Positions 24,200 to 38,469 are shown, numbered from the stretch's first letter. The stretch is 64,000 bases of DNA from Pycnopodia helianthoides (GCA_032158295.1 CM063254.1:4503538-4567537), one strand, 5' to 3'. Notes: generated by a model from the sequence alone, not told the origin. Numbers and translations: made by a program.

Positions 24200-26590
24200 G
24201 ACTTCACCTTGGTGCCTCTTGAAATTCCCGCCCCCATTATCGGTTCACTCGCGTCAGGATGTCACAAAACCGGAACCTTGCACTGATCTGTATTTCATCT
24301 CATCCTTTATAGACGCGTGGTATGACATCAAGAACATCGTAAACAAGACGCTGTTCGGTTGGCCATGGCAGGAATACCGGGAAAATATCCAGTAGAAACA
24401 GACCAAAACCATACAGTATAGCAACTTACAGTAGAAACTATAATATTAATAATATTTATTCGGGCAAAACATTCACAAGTACATGTGCAAACATTAAAAA
24501 TATATTAAAAACTTACGTTAAACAACAGTGAGATGCCCAGGAGAGCATAAAAGTTCAAAAAGGCATATGTCTCCCAAATCCCAGAAAAGCCAGGAAAATA
24601 TTAAGGCAAGTAAGGGCATAGACATACAAAAACAGCACAAAAGATCATTAAAAAACACTCAGCAACTATAAAGGCCTAACAAGGCAGAAAGAGAACACAG
24701 TGAGACAATAAGGAGAGTCTTTAAAACTGAATTGACATGGTGGTGGTTGGAGGTTAGTGGTTAGGTCCAGATCCTTGGTAATCCCTCCTCTCTGCCCCCC
24801 TGATGTTGTCTACTCTCCAGCATGTCAACCTGACTTCCATCTTTTTTCCTGGGATATGAATACTTCTTACTTTTACAAAATCAACACCTGATTGAGAACA
24901 CTAAACAACTCACATAAAAGAGCTAATCACTTACAAACACCTTTTACAGGCATCCAACGTTTCAGCTGCTCAGCTAAAATCCTTCAATTTTAATTAAAAT
25001 AATGCTATAGTAAACTGAAAAACACAGTTCGAAGTGTTGTGAGGTTGGTCATTTCTTCTTTTACTTCAATTGCAAAGTTGTTTGTCTGATAACTTAGTTC
25101 ATTGAAAACAGAACACAAAGAAAAGGGAAAAGAGAAAGTTTAAACCATAAAAACTAGATATCAATAATGAATCTACTAATATCTAAACAGAGCGAATTCA
25201 CCAGTAGATATGATATTATTCTATTTGTGCTAACATGATATGACCGGCATGATTGAACAGGTTGTTGTTATTAGATAAAGGATGATTTCATTTGTCTATA
25301 AAAATAATAAAATATATATGTATATTTTTTGTTTATTTTTCTGCAAAAAAACATCCTACCAACTGGCATTGGGGTATCATAAGTTATTTAGATTTAGGCA
25401 TGCTTTGTGGGAATGATCCATTGAATCACAACAGCCCTGGAAAAACAAAACTGCAAAGACAAGTAGTTTTTGAATGTGGAAAAACCAAAGTAAGAAATAC
25501 ACAAACACATGAGATCAGGACTAGAATCCCAAACTGGCCTCTCTGGGCAAAGTAAGAAAAGCTCCTCGATTGTTTGATTCCAGCCAATAATTGTTGTGAT
25601 GATTTCCCATCACAACAACCTTGACAAGTATACAGTTTATTCATTTTCTTTGACTTGTTTTTTTTTCCCCCGACTGAAACAAATTAATCCCATTCTCCTT
25701 GGGTTGGTATTGCTGCACCAATAACCTTCTCCATTCTCGTGATGGTGTTTGCCATCCACTGAGCTTGCAATATAGTCAGAAAACCAGCTTAAATACAATG
25801 CAATTAGCAGTGGGTACTACACAAGATGTTATTCTTGCATCGAAGAATAATAAACAGTTGTGATTCCCCGTGGCATAATAAGGTCCTTTTTCGGAAAGAG
25901 TGAAATGGCAATAAGTGAAGACAATCAAAACGTCAGCCTTGACACAAACGAGATGTGATGTCTGAAACAACTTTGTAGTTTTTTAATTTTGTATTTTTAA
26001 TATTAGTTGTCATTTGAAGGCTCATTTTCTCATGTATTTAATGAGCAAGTTGTGAGTTTTTGGCCCGAAGTGCCCGTTTTGGGGGCATGGTGGGTGGCAA
26101 GTAAGTTTGGATTATCCCTCACCATTATTTTTGTTCCTCATTGATCTCTGGGTTCCAAGTTAAAAAAAACAAATCATAAATGGACTCGATTTGGAATCAA
26201 ACCGCTGTATCTTAACCATTAAAGCTAATGCAACAGCATATACCATCCAAATCTACATTAGGTGTTCCCTTAATGATCGTCATCAGTCAAGCTTGAATAA
26301 TCCTGCGTCATTCCTTGTATGTAAAGAAATTACAAAGTCACTTTGTAACCTTTTGAGTCTGACAAGTATGGTAAATTAATCAACTATGCAGATGTGGTGT
26401 CTAACTTATTAACATAATATAATAGTGTCTTACGAGGTATGAAATTCATTGCATCATCTTCCATAATAGTGACTTGTGTAATTTAAGGATCTGAGAGTAT
26501 TCCCTTAATAATCTCATATTGTAGTGTACGTCGTGTCCCCCTCCCCCCTTTTTTTTAAGCAATGTATGTTTAACGTCCAGAGACGTGGAA
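24200..26590. other. no gene recognised; possible LINE tail
   Basis: AATATTTATTCGGGCAAAAC near 24452 resembles a minus-oriented retroelement terminus. The rest is AT-rich without coding signals. Confidence 0.4.
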
Positions 26591-26594
26591 TGGT

Positions 26595-26935
26595 AAAAGC
26601 TAGACTTGATAAAACTATCAGAGATGCATATATTCATTAAGGATGTTTGGACTTCACACAAGTCTTGTGATAATAATGTTGGTTAAGACCTGAGTAAATG
26701 TAAAGAATAGTAAAAGCTAAACTTGATAAAACTATCAGAGATGCATATATTCATTGAGGATGTTTGGACTTCACACAAGTCTTGTGATAATATGTTGGTA
26801 GGACCTGAGTAAACGTAAAGAATAGTAAAAACTAAACTTGATAAAACTATCAGAGATGCATATATTCGTTGAGGATGCTTGGACTTCACACAAGTCTTGT
26901 GATAATATGTTGGTAGGACCTGAGTAAACATTGTA
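26595..26935. repeat. three-copy tandem repeat, 115-117-bp unit
   Basis: TTGATAAAACTATCAGAGAT starts at 26606, 26723 and 26838. Each unit continues GCATATATTC, TGTTTGGACTTCACACAAGT, CTTGTGATAATA and GACCTGAGTAAA. The minus-strand open frames share the peptide LCEVQ(T/A)S because of this repetition. Confidence 0.9.
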
Positions 26936-27730
26936 GAGACAGGCGACTTGGCCCTGGCTCTGCGAAGAGCCATTGTCATCATGTCTGTGGTCATGTGACA
27001 TGGATGACGGGAAAGTGTTCCACGTGTCGGTGGCACTGTGACTATTTTGTCGCAGGCACCTCACCCAAATAAATCTGCAGAGTGTGTGCGTCCTTCAAAT
27101 AGAACATGAGGCTGAATGTGTAATGCACATTAAGAATTATAGCTTGTGTAATTAAAAAAATAAGAAAGGGTGTGTCTGAGTATTGGCAGCAATTCCTGCA
27201 GCAGCACTTGGTGACCTTCAGGAAAAAGCCCTGCGTTCAACCTATGTGATATACTGTCATGATCTCCTAAGAATGGTTTCGTTGGTGCTTCTTTGTCAGC
27301 CGCTGCCAGTGTGCAGTCGATCGCTCAAGCACTTCATCCTTTCAAATTCCAAAGACTTATGCAATTATCTCATTGGCAATCATACTGTTCTTTTGGGGCA
27401 ATTGAACTGATTTCCTGAAGTTGTTCCATTAGCATCTTCATCATCATCAGCAGCAGCGATCGACTACAACTTCAGCTTGCCTCGGGCAAATTTTTTTTCC
27501 ACCAGTCACAAAATTTGAAATTACATTTGGAATAATCAATTATTAACATGTTGGAATGTTACAAAATAATGTACCAACTCTTAGTCTGAACCAAATCGAT
27601 TGTTCCCATTTTGCAGGTGTTTCTTGTGTATATTTTGGTTTGTGATAACATAAACACAGACCGCTAACTGTATCATTATTGATTCATATATTATACAATT
27701 ATTGTTGGATGCATTATGAGTGCATTTTCA

Positions 27731-27829
27731 TAGAACATAATCAGGGGGTGAAATCTGGACTGTTCCATTTTACTCGGCTTCACCTCGTGAAATGGGAAAG
27801 CCAGATTTTTACCCAGTGATTATATTCTG
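27731..27829. mobile_element. 99-bp foldback MITE
   Basis: TAGAACATAATCAGGGGGTG...AAATCTGGAC is mirrored by CCAGATTTTTACCCAGTG...ATTATATTCTG. An inner pair CCATTTTAC / GTGAAATGG surrounds a CTCGGCTTCACCTC turn. Confidence 0.65.
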
Positions 27830-28199
27830 CAGCAATTCATGAACCACATGCATTCCATATTTATCTAATATATTATTGTCATTTGAAATTTGTTACACTG
27901 ACAATAAATACAAAATAGACCTGGAAACTTGACCCACAATTTGAATTTTTTTTAAAAGCCCTTCTCAACAACCCTGCCTGGTTTGTACAAACAGACGAGG
28001 AACAATTATTTTTGAAACGATGTCCGAGTTGTCCTTTAACTATCCATATAAGACTCCTATATTCAGCGTGGCGGCTGCATGGCAAAAAAAAGGATGACAT
28101 GTGACGCTCATTCCACCAATCAAATGACAAGGATCTGTGTGTGCAGTGTATAAAACATATCATTGTACTTTGCCCCAAAGGATTCCACTCGGCAGCCCT

Positions 28200-31100
28200 T
28201 TATGTGACAATGTTTTAGGTTAAATTAATATCTATAAAATGCAGCTATACTTAAATAGAACCAATGCATGAATGGAATTTAAGTGATGCACTCTCTTGGC
28301 TGTAAGCTGTTGAAGTACCACCATATGGCCATACTCTACATTTTCCATTCATAACCAATGAAGCGGATAATATTATAACTATACCTGTATTAGGATTTAT
28401 GTAATTAATACGCTGGGTAGTTACCTGCAATGTACATACATTCAAGTGGTGAAAACATACAGGCTAAACTGCTCCGGGAGCTGCCATGTCATATCACTCT
28501 ACACCTTAAAAAAACAGTGTAGCCAGTTGACTGTCCAGTATGCTAGATCCGTCCAGTCTCGGACAGGGTGAAGATTTCTCCAAATCGTTGATGAGTCTCT
28601 CCATCATAGGGGAAAATGACAAAAAATGTAGGTGTTTTGTTGTTTGGTTATGGTTTTTACCCTTACACCGATGTGTATTATAGCACTGCTCTGTTGTTGT
28701 TGTTTTTTTTATTTTACATCTTTCGCAAGACAATTTTTTTTGTAGCTCAGGATGATTAATAAGCTGAATGGTACAAGTGAATAAATTGACTGGATCTTGT
28801 GTCAAGTATACTTGAGATGTACCCTTGGCGTACGTGACCAGAAACCAGGACTAATGCGTACGTCATGTGTGTGATATTTGTAAAGGCTTTGGCTATTTTT
28901 CTGTCTTGCCTATCGGCTGCTGCAACAATGTTGACGAAAAGGCATCTAGCCTCAGCCACTGTTGAAGCCATCAACAATGTCTTATAGCCCAAGGTTTTTT
29001 CCCACCAATTTGTGAAGCTTTACACGGACAGCCAGACTAGAATTCTGACTAGAATGAACAGTCTAGTCAATTGATTGATTTACATTTAAATCAGAACAAA
29101 CACGTAGTAGTTCACAGTAGTCCGACAATAAATTGATGAATTTTCCACAGCAATGTTCGGGAAATTTTAATGAATTAAGCATCTTAGCCAAGCTGTACAA
29201 AAATGTCCGTGTGGAAATGAAAAAAAACAAAAATCATACATCATTATCGATCCATTTGTTGATTTGGGTTTTTTTCTGGCGAGGTCTTATTTCATTATGC
29301 GCATTATTCAGAATTATTGATCAAAATTATGATCTGGAGCGGAGAGTCCTTTTCCAAGCTCTGCGCTTGGCTTCGTTTTCCTCTGTGGAAGAAGCCAAGG
29401 ATATTAATCAAGTGGTGTTTCATCTTCAACGATTCCCAATAGTCCGGTTTCCCCTCAACCTTTCAGAAAGTGTACTACACTGATATCATTTTGTGTACAT
29501 GGGTAGATTTTGGGCTCCATTGGTTCCTCAATAGTTAAAGTTGCATGGCCTGATTTTTTGGCCATAATAAATTTGGTTTGACAATTTTTTTTCTCTGAAC
29601 GAATTTTGATAGATGATGCTGTTTCCAAACCAAAAAACATACACAGACCTTTGAATATGCCACGGAAAATGCACAAAGCACATGCAACGTGCACAATTTT
29701 CTGTGCGTGGCTGATGGGCGTGATATAATGTCAGGATCCTAGTATTAATTCATTTTCATTTTTTTATTGACTACCGGTACCACTTATCATTGGAGATTTG
29801 TTCTAGCACCACCTTAAATGATAGCTTTTAACTTTCTTGAATATAAAAACAGCTATTTAAAATTGTAATCTAAACTTTTGCGTTAAATTGGGCAAAACAT
29901 TTGATCTAGCACCTTTAAATACACCATTCTCAAAACGATATTAAAAGGTTACAAAACAATGTTGGGTTTTTCTTACTTTGAGTTGCTATACCTCATCAAA
30001 TTTAGAGAAGAAACTAACCAGTGACATTTTAAAAGTGGACTCCGTGAATATGAGTGATGATTCTGGTTTTGGTGGCTTTCATTCTTGACTTCCTATGCCA
30101 ATTTAACAAATGTTAAAACACAAAAAACTGTGTTAAACAATTTCAAAAAGAAAACAACTGTTGTTGCTTGTGAAACAACATCATTTAATATGTCCATTTT
30201 ACCGCTGTGTATCAAGAACCCAGTTTACAATGTCTGATTAAATTTATGGGCATTTGTGTATCACTTGAGCTCACAATGCTGTGCGGATCTTGGCTCAATC
30301 ACAAAATTGGTCCCGTCGTGACTTTGTCTTGGCAAGACAATAAACCAGTTAACTGGAATTTGTCTCTTGCGCCTGGGATCCATAATTACGTTTCATAAGT
30401 AATCATCACAGGCCAGAATATTCAAGCGACATTCCACGGGATGCGGCGTCTCATCTGGGCCCGCTGCTGCTGCCGGCAATGCAGAAGAGATGGACTTTTT
30501 TAATTAACGCTGCGGAACTTGAGATGGGCTCGGCGTATTTCATTGGGTCGCCTGGTCACATCCATAATGAAGGAGGGAAATCGGAGATCACTGGGCCGTC
30601 TGTTGATACTGCATATAACAGTATCGAGGACTGCGCTCAAGCATTGCTCTCTCTCCCATCGCCGCCGTATATGCAGTAGCTGTGCAAATACGTGATCAGT
30701 AAATTTTGAGTAATTGATGCCCATCGCGTGGTGTTGAGTTTGTAGACTTTATAAAATAATGATTCCTTCAGTTGGTATTGGGTTGAGATCCATATTTAAT
30801 GACCCCTCTCCGTAATGTAACGAGCTGTTGTGCTGGCCTAACAGCTAGGGAGATACTTCAAATGACATATACAGGGTTTGTTTTTCTCAGGCATGTGCCT
30901 GATATATTGATTCATATCTACATGTCTTGCATATTTCACACTGACCCTTCCGTCAAGTTACTTCAAAATCATGTTTGAATTTATAGGCTACCAAATTGTT
31001 ATTAACATTTATTTCATCATTGTCCTTGCATCTTACAAAATTCAAGTACATATAGTTTAACATTACATTCAATTGCACAGTGACATAATTATGGTGGAGT

Positions 31101-31220
31101 AGACAAATAATGCATGCACAATATCAATAATTACTTAATAACAATTAGACAGTATGCATAATGATTAATTAGTATCATATTCATGTCATGGACATGTAAA
31201 CGAATCACGTACTGTAATAT
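28200..31220. other. no gene recognised; unique GC-rich patch at 30420-30680
   Basis: The patch 30420-30680 has CpG and GC content above the background and a 67-codon plus-strand frame (30479-30679) without a known motif. It is a candidate conserved non-coding element or unrecognised exon. Otherwise AT-rich. Confidence 0.4.
28650..28692 (-). mobile_element. SINE tail fragment (minus)
   Basis: TTTTTACCCTTACACCGATG then TGTATTATAGCACTGCTC is the complement of the tail of the 39.45-kb SINE. Confidence 0.5.
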
Positions 31221-31226
31221 ACAAAT

Positions 31227-31352
31227 ATTGACTGCTTCTAGTGCTGGTTAAAACTACGACTCCCAAGGTGATCCTCGGCGTGCTCTAATTTTTTCCCGGG
31301 GATCACCGAGGGATTCATTGTTTTAACCATAGCACGAGTAAAAGCAGTCAAT
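31227..31352. mobile_element. 126-bp foldback element
   Basis: The left arm ATTGACTGCTTCTAGTGCT...GGTTAAAAC pairs with GTTTTAACCATAGCACGAGT...AAAGCAGTCAAT. An inner pair is GGTGATCCTCGG and CCGGGGATCACC. Arms occupy nearly the whole element, so it is a MITE or foldback repeat. Confidence 0.7.
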
Positions 31353-31668
31353 GTTTTATAACACCCCCATACATGTATTGCGCCTAGTCGTCTGGGTACC
31401 AAGAAGCTGTAGTTGCGATGGGTGTTATACATGTACACTGGTTGCTGCGGGTATAGTACGTTAATTGCTACGGGTGTAGTACTTGGTTTACTGCGTGTAT
31501 AGCGCATCAGGTTTATAGTAAAAAATAAGACATACCATGTGATGGGCTCTAAACCAATCGAAAGGCAGAATCCTTGTAAGGGGTAACGTTCTGTAATACT
31601 AATGAGAATGAATCTTTGGTAAATGTTGAGAAAAAAATCTTCCTGGAAATGACACCCTGTGTAAACCC

Positions 31669-32235
31669 TTACCAAAAATACCCAACTCATTTCCAATTTG
31701 TATTTAAAATTGGAACCTATCGGAATATATTTCCAATTTTGCCAATTGTGTTTTGGCACTAATTAGTTGGAACCAATTGGACGCTCTTCTTCCAGTTGGA
31801 TTTTATCCATTTAGACACAATTGGACCAAGGACAGAAAAACCGATTGGGGTATGGTTTCATTAGAATTTGAGACAACTCCAAAATACATGTAAGATTACA
31901 TGGTGTGCAAAATTTGCCTAAAAACCAGTTGGATGCGATTGGAAATGAGTTGGACTATAACAGTCCAAACAGTTACTTGAATAACATGCATATGTATTCA
32001 ATTGGAAAATAATTGGACAGAGAAGATTCCATTTAGAAAATTGCAACTCCAATCAGTTCCAGTTTAAACTAACTCAATACCAACTAACTCCAATGTAATC
32101 CAATTGGATTTCCAAATGAATTGGGTTTGGTAAAACAAATTCGGAGAGTTCCAATTCAAACCAACTCGGTGCCAACTGCACCCAATTCAATCCAATTGGA
32201 TAACCAGTTGGAATGAGTTGGTTAATTTTTGGTAA
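31669..32235. mobile_element. 567-bp TIR element packed with CAATTGG/CAACTGG words
   Basis: The left end is TTACCAAAAATACCCAACTC and the right end the complement of TTACCAAAAATTAACCAACT. The interior repeats short words such as CCAATTGG, CCAGTTGG, CCAACTC and TTGGAA in both orientations roughly every 20-40 bases. No coding potential. It resembles no family I can name. Confidence 0.65.
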
Positions 32236-33058
32236 AGGAATGTACTGTAGTGACCAATCCCCCCCTCCACCTCCAACCCTCCCCTCCAACCCTCCCCTCC
32301 CCAGCGCCCTCATGGTTCCCATTGTCTTAACTTTATCCATCGATGCTCCTCCGTAACCACTTAACACAATAGTGTTCTCCCACTCGTTTGTGCCACAAGC
32401 CCTGATTGTCTTAATGATTCATTGTATAAAATGCACCGCTGGGAATCCTCACTGTGCAGGTTCCAACGATGTGACGCGTCCTAAGATCTGCCTCTCGTAC
32501 CGATGCCATGAGGAATTCCTTGAGTGATAAGAGAGGCCGTCTTGTAAAAGATTCACCCCTCATTTCCTCAATTGGATTACTTCCACATTATCTCCCTGGT
32601 GATTGCTAATAAGAGCTTGATACATTCCCGTCAAGAGGGGATGAAGTCATGAACAAGATTATTTAGTCGGACAGATTTGGGTCAGAAGCATTAAAGGAAG
32701 GTTTATTGTTTTTTTGACAAATCTCCCTTTTTTCTTGTTACTACATTATTATTTATTTATTAGTATCATCAAGTACTTCTGGTAGTGATAAGGCAATCGT
32801 TGTGTAGAAGATGAGACAATACTGTAGAGTTGACGTTCAACCGGTGCCCAATTTAATAAATCTGTTTAAAAGCAGACAGCTGATGCAGTGAGTATTCTCT
32901 CTCTCAACAAAACATTTGCAGGGCACCAGTCCCGAGGTGCCTCACGTGAATTCATCACGCTCTATTTCAAATTTCTTCATCTTGGGTAACTTGCTGTAAA
33001 TAAGTGGGAAATATAAATGACACACAACGTTGGCGTTGTCATGGTGAAAGTGTACCTA

Positions 33059-33535
33059 AGGCCGAGTAAAAAAACAACATGTTTAGCATCCCCACCCGCC
33101 TCCTTTTTGGCCGCCGCCTCCTTTTTTTTTTACTATTTACTTTTTTAGGGGAAAAAAAGGAAAAGGAAAAAAAAAAAAAAAAAGGAAATTTGACTAAAAT
33201 GATACAAATCATTTGTTTTGTCATGCATTGCATCAGTACACTAAAATAGCACAAAATCTGTGAATAAATATACCTTGGCCAGCCATATTTAGCATGGAAT
33301 TGAAAATAGTAAAATATAAGCGCCCTGTCGCCTCCTCTTTTTGAAAAAGTCCGGACATGTTCAATGTCTTGTCCAACATGTTTCTATGTTTTGTGTGTTT
33401 GAACAGTAGAAAAAACAATGGATATTTGAAATTAAAACAATTTTGAAATACAAAATAAAAAAAATAAAAAGCCCCTCCTCCTTCCTTTTTTTTAGAAACC
33501 CGGACGCTAAACGCGTTTTCTTTTTTACTCTGCCT
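33059..33535. mobile_element. MITE family C, inverted copy
   Basis: This is the reverse complement of 12643-13147 over its full length, with TIRs AGGCCGAGTAAAAAAAC and ...CTTTTTTACTCTGCCT. The core motifs GGCCAGCCATATTTAGCATG and ATGTTCAATGTCTTGTCC are shared. Open frames seen across it are artefacts of this repeat. Confidence 0.88.
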
Positions 33536-35063
33536 AAGATTCCTTCTGACCAAACCCCCCCTCCCCCTGAAAAAATAAAATAACGATATTTCAAGACGAT
33601 TGGGATTATTGGTGTCTGATATTTGAAGGAGTAGCTATTTGAAAATATCATCCTGTCACAGTAAGACAGAGTCACAGTGAAACAGATGGCTTTATCATCT
33701 GTTCATTCACATCGTTGTTCACCGGGAAGGAACAACAGATGATCATGTGATTTGATCCTTGCGCATATTAATGAGGTTATACCATTATTGTTTGTGGGGA
33801 AGGGGAAAAATGCGGAGCAGTGGAAAATGTCTGTGATCTGAAAGTCTAAGAATGTTGTTATTATTATGGCGAGATAATCAAACTCATAAACAGTCTTTGT
33901 TTTGAAAATAAAATGGCTTAAATATAACGTTAAGTCATTGTAAACAATTGTAAACAAAATACAAGGGGATTTTGCAATAAAAGGAAAATGTCCCAGCCCC
34001 CAAAAATGCATATTTCAACACAATTTTGCTCAAAGCGCAACCATTGATTTTTTTCATTTTTCCTTCCCTAAAAAACTGAAGAAGTACAGTCACCTTATCT
34101 TCAAGAGAATGTAATGAACAACCGTTCATTGATCCTGTCCATAAAACAAACTTAATTCATTCGCACACCCTGGCTCTAATCAACGGCATTTCGCAACCAC
34201 TGAGTCAGCACATTATTGTACTCACTTGCAGAATAATTTTACTTGTTGATGAGCTGTGTGGAATTTCCAGGCAACCAATTGATCAATCGTGTCTGTTTAC
34301 TTTATACCGGCCAATTTCCCTCCGAAAACAGCCATCTTAATACGGTATGTTAATTATGTCCTCTGTTGAGATGGAAACATGGTGCATAATATTGGGGGAG
34401 GGGCAGAGTGTGTGTGTGTGTGGGGGGGGGGGTAGGTAGTATAATCTGACATGGGATGCAACTCTCCCTGTGGGTGTTATATTGAATAACATCACCTGCG
34501 CAAAGCTAAACACATTAATCCACTTGAGGATTTCCAAGCTGCATGTTACAGCGGCTCATTCTATACCCCTTGATTTAGTATTCCCCCACCCCCTCCAACT
34601 CCCTAAGGTGCAACTGTCTGTTCTGCTTCTATTCATTCATTCTACCAGTTTGCCTCCCAGTTACTAGTATTAAAAAAGGTATCATTGATAAATTTTGTTG
34701 AGCAATGCAAATGCTCGGTGAGACTCTGATTATTTCATATTCTCTGAGAGTGTGAATAAATTTGTGAAATGTAAGCACATGCCTTAAGCACAGCTTCTGT
34801 TTAGGCATATAAAATGCTATAATATAAAACAAAAATCTCATAACTTCTGAATTTCTCTACATAAACCGAACACAACTGAGGACATAACAAAAAGGAAATA
34901 GTAGATTCTCACTTCATCACTTAGTCCTCCTTCTTGCCGCTGCATACAAAATCTAGGAACTGTTCTCAAAAGTTCAACAACAGTTGAACAATAGTGCTGT
35001 AAGAGCTCTTGATTTATTTTTTTCATTTATTTATTTACTTATTTTATTCCACATACAACAACA

Positions 35064-35137
35064 CAATTGGGATGAGATACACAAAGTGAGGATACTAGTC
35101 TTTGACAATTACCAAAAGTATATCCTACCTTTAAGGG
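35064..35137. mobile_element. MITE family A, terminal fragment
   Basis: Only the last 70-odd bases of family A are present: TTGGGATGAGATACACAAAG, then GTCTTTGACAATTACCAAAA, then the terminus ending CCTACCTTTAA. The rest of the element is absent. Confidence 0.7.
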
Positions 35138-38100
35138 GAATTGAAAGGCAAAAATGTGCCACACTGGTGGAGCTGGTTGAAGACTGATTATTTTTTAGCA
35201 TAATGTGGCAGTGTCTTGGAACATTATTCGTTAGGAATATATTTCTTTTTAATCACAGCATTACTCCAAGAGGGGTTTACATCTGTAAATTTTGTAACTG
35301 TACTTGATAGGCTAGTGCAGAGGAGTGTTGTTCTCGCAGACTATAGTCGTCAACACTCTTCTTCACTAAGCCTTTCAAGCACAGTCACTTTTTATAATAA
35401 AAAGTAACTTTTTTTCCAATTGACCGGAAGGAAACGGACGGTTTCCAAAGGCCCCTCAGGTTTGTGTCTGAGAATCCTGACCTCAATTACAGTTGTATAA
35501 ACCCCGTTGCTATCAGCCGTAGTATACCCTCACTTGATTTCCCTTGACTCTTCAATTTTGCTTTCCACCTGCCAATCGTCTGTCTTGATCACATCGGACG
35601 TGGGATCCAGCTAAGGGAAAGCCTCTCAGGGTTCTTTGATCTGTAACAAATTAGATTTTGTTTCCTTTATATGTCGCACGGAGGAAGATGACTGTGGATG
35701 TGAGCCCACTTTGGTGTCGCCCGTAAGGAGTGACTTTGAGGATATTTACAACCTTCGACAAGAGTTAGGCCAATAATCATAATGGATGACGCACCTCTGT
35801 ACAATGCTAGCTGTTGTTGTTGTTGAGTTCACTGTGTGCAATAATGATAGGGATTGTCGTTATTTCCAAATGGGGCCAGACTACTTTCCCTTCCAGCCTC
35901 AGTTTGGTTGCATTGGTATATTGGAAATAGGATGGCTGAACAGTTGAAGTCTTAAGGTGGGCGTTTTAAAAGCGTGAGCTTTGAATCATATTATTCAAAA
36001 CGGGGATGTTGGATCGAATTTCAGCCAATGAAGCTATCTTAACAGTTAAAAAGTCATGAGAGTTTTCTTATTAAAAAGAGAGTTTTCTTGGCTTTAAACC
36101 AATGATTCTCCATTGTTTCTCCAATTGTAATACAGCACTTGTAAAGGGCACTTTATATTTAAAAGCATCATTCCTACCTAACCTAAAGAAAGCAACCAGA
36201 ACATAAGTTATGCACATCTGTGGAAAAACCTGATTTATAAGCTAAAAGGGCCCAATGTAATTGTGGTGTACTCCGGACTGCATAGGATTCATCATCCCGT
36301 ACAAATAACAACACGGCAACTAAATACATGTACATGAACAACCCGATCCAATCCTCGATCGCTGTTACCATGGCGTGCAGAATCCATTCAGTTCATCTTC
36401 ACTTAACAAGATAAGATAACGTATAAGGTGTCCTGTGCAATTGTTTGTTGTACGCCCACCAAAAACGAGATGCCACGGCAAACGAAGAATTCGAACAGCA
36501 GAAAGTTGTTTTTTTATGTGATTGAATCTGGAGGATCCGTTGTAAGCTCCAGTAAAAACATATGTTGGTATTCATCCGTATCAATTTCTGAAATCCCTCG
36601 TGACTCAAAGCAGAAGGAGATTTCCTACACAACTGTCATTCAAGAGCCAGTCGGCTTCATCGCAAACCTTTATTGATGTACATCGGATAAAGCTGGACAC
36701 AAAGTCAAAACAAGATCGAAACACAATTATTGCTTGACAGTAAAAGGAGTTCTATAGGTGTGTTTTTTTTTTGCTTTCTTTTTTCAGTTTTGAGAAAGAC
36801 TCTGTGAGGGTCGGAATTGGCATGCCATTAACTAATTTGTTTCATTTGTGCAACAGTTTATTTTGGTTGTTAAGCTGTGTACAACGGTTAGTTTATTCAT
36901 TTATTCTGTATTTTTAAGACGGTAAATACATTGTGAATGGGCTCTTTGATGATGTGATTAAATTCAACATGCCCAATTTTATTAGATGTTAAACATATGT
37001 TGTTATTAGGCATTTAGTCATGAAAAATATGTTTCAAATCTTTATGACATTGTTTAAAAAATGCTGCAATAAGAACTTGTCCAATAGGAATGAAATCTTT
37101 TAAAATATTCCTAGTATTCAGAATATGTCACACACCACAGTGCCATCTCTCTTTTTTAGTTTGTATCAGTTTTTTTTATCTCCCCAGTTATTTTTGCCGC
37201 GGGATGAATTTTATATGTAAAGGTCAAGGCTGCTGCTAAAAAACCGTCCAGCTGTGCTGGGTCATCTTGAGATGTGCTCATGCGTGACATATGCTTGGAA
37301 TGATTGCAGATATATCGCAGCGATTTTGTTTGTGATTTTTATGCACAATATCCGATGGCTGTTGCTGTGTTATTTTTTTGCAGAGTGCATTGTGTGACAG
37401 CAAATAAACATGTTCCATTAAAGTTTGAAGGTTAGAAAATAAAATTGCTATGTACTTATGATTTGCATATGTTGCTGTTTGAATGCTCCAAAAGCTAATA
37501 GTATAATTAAAAACTAATAATAAATAATGTAAGGACCAAAGAAAAACCATCATAAAAATTACAATGAAGTGACATTGTGAAGAAGGCTAGTCCGAGGAGG
37601 ATAAACAAACTTTCCTGTAACTGGCCGATAAAGTCCGCCATTCAACTCACAGAATAGTGACAAAGTGTGTATACTCAAGTGTGTCCACCCCGAAACTAAA
37701 ATGTGCAGGCAGCCATAACATCATTACAAAGACACTCCTACACTTTGGAAAGCTGACAATTTCACAGCAAAGTTGTTCTTATCAGTGCACATGTGGTATG
37801 ACAAATTGACAAAGAAGCATACAGAGTGCAGTTTTGGGGAGATGGGATGCTGAAGGGGGAGTCAGGGGGCCACCAGAGTTACCCTTTCTTTTAAAGTGAC
37901 CCGCCTATATGCAACATACTATAGATCTTTCCTTTTGATGGATACTCAGTTGAACTCTTTGCTACATTTTGTCTTTAAACTCATCTGCCTAATTTGCTCC
38001 TAATGTGTAACGTCCACCGGACCAGAATGTGTTATTAAAGCTATACCTCCGTCATTACACTCACATTAACAGCCACACTGAGTTCTCCCCGCTAGGGGTC

Positions 38101-38469
38101 AAAGTCCCTTGCACAGTTAGACAACAAGTTTGGCTAATGGGCCATGTAGGAAGAAAGAAAATATACCGCGGAGCAGAGTCAGCAGGGAGGGGGGTGAAGG
38201 GAGACTTAATCAAGATATCAATTTATGGTCACGCCAACTGTCCTGGTTCCGTGCAGGAGTGCAATTAGCACCAGGTATTGGCAGGATCATTGCATTGCTA
38301 TCATTAGCCCTAACCATGGTGACAGTTGCTCCGGAGGTCTTGGTTACCAATGAGAATTTGTAACCGAGTTACAACTACTTTGGTAGGGTACTAGATTCTG
38401 TAACCTTGTTGATTGGTGTAATATCATAAACTAAAATGTATTATGACACCTGACTCACTGGTAATGACT

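Noticed and set aside
26683..27064. protein with internal repeats on the minus strand
   Set aside because: The repeated peptide arises from the 115-117-bp DNA tandem repeat and has no known fold or codon bias.
31238..31759. 173-codon minus-strand frame
   Set aside because: It runs across a foldback element and into the CAATTGG-rich TIR element; no recognisable protein.
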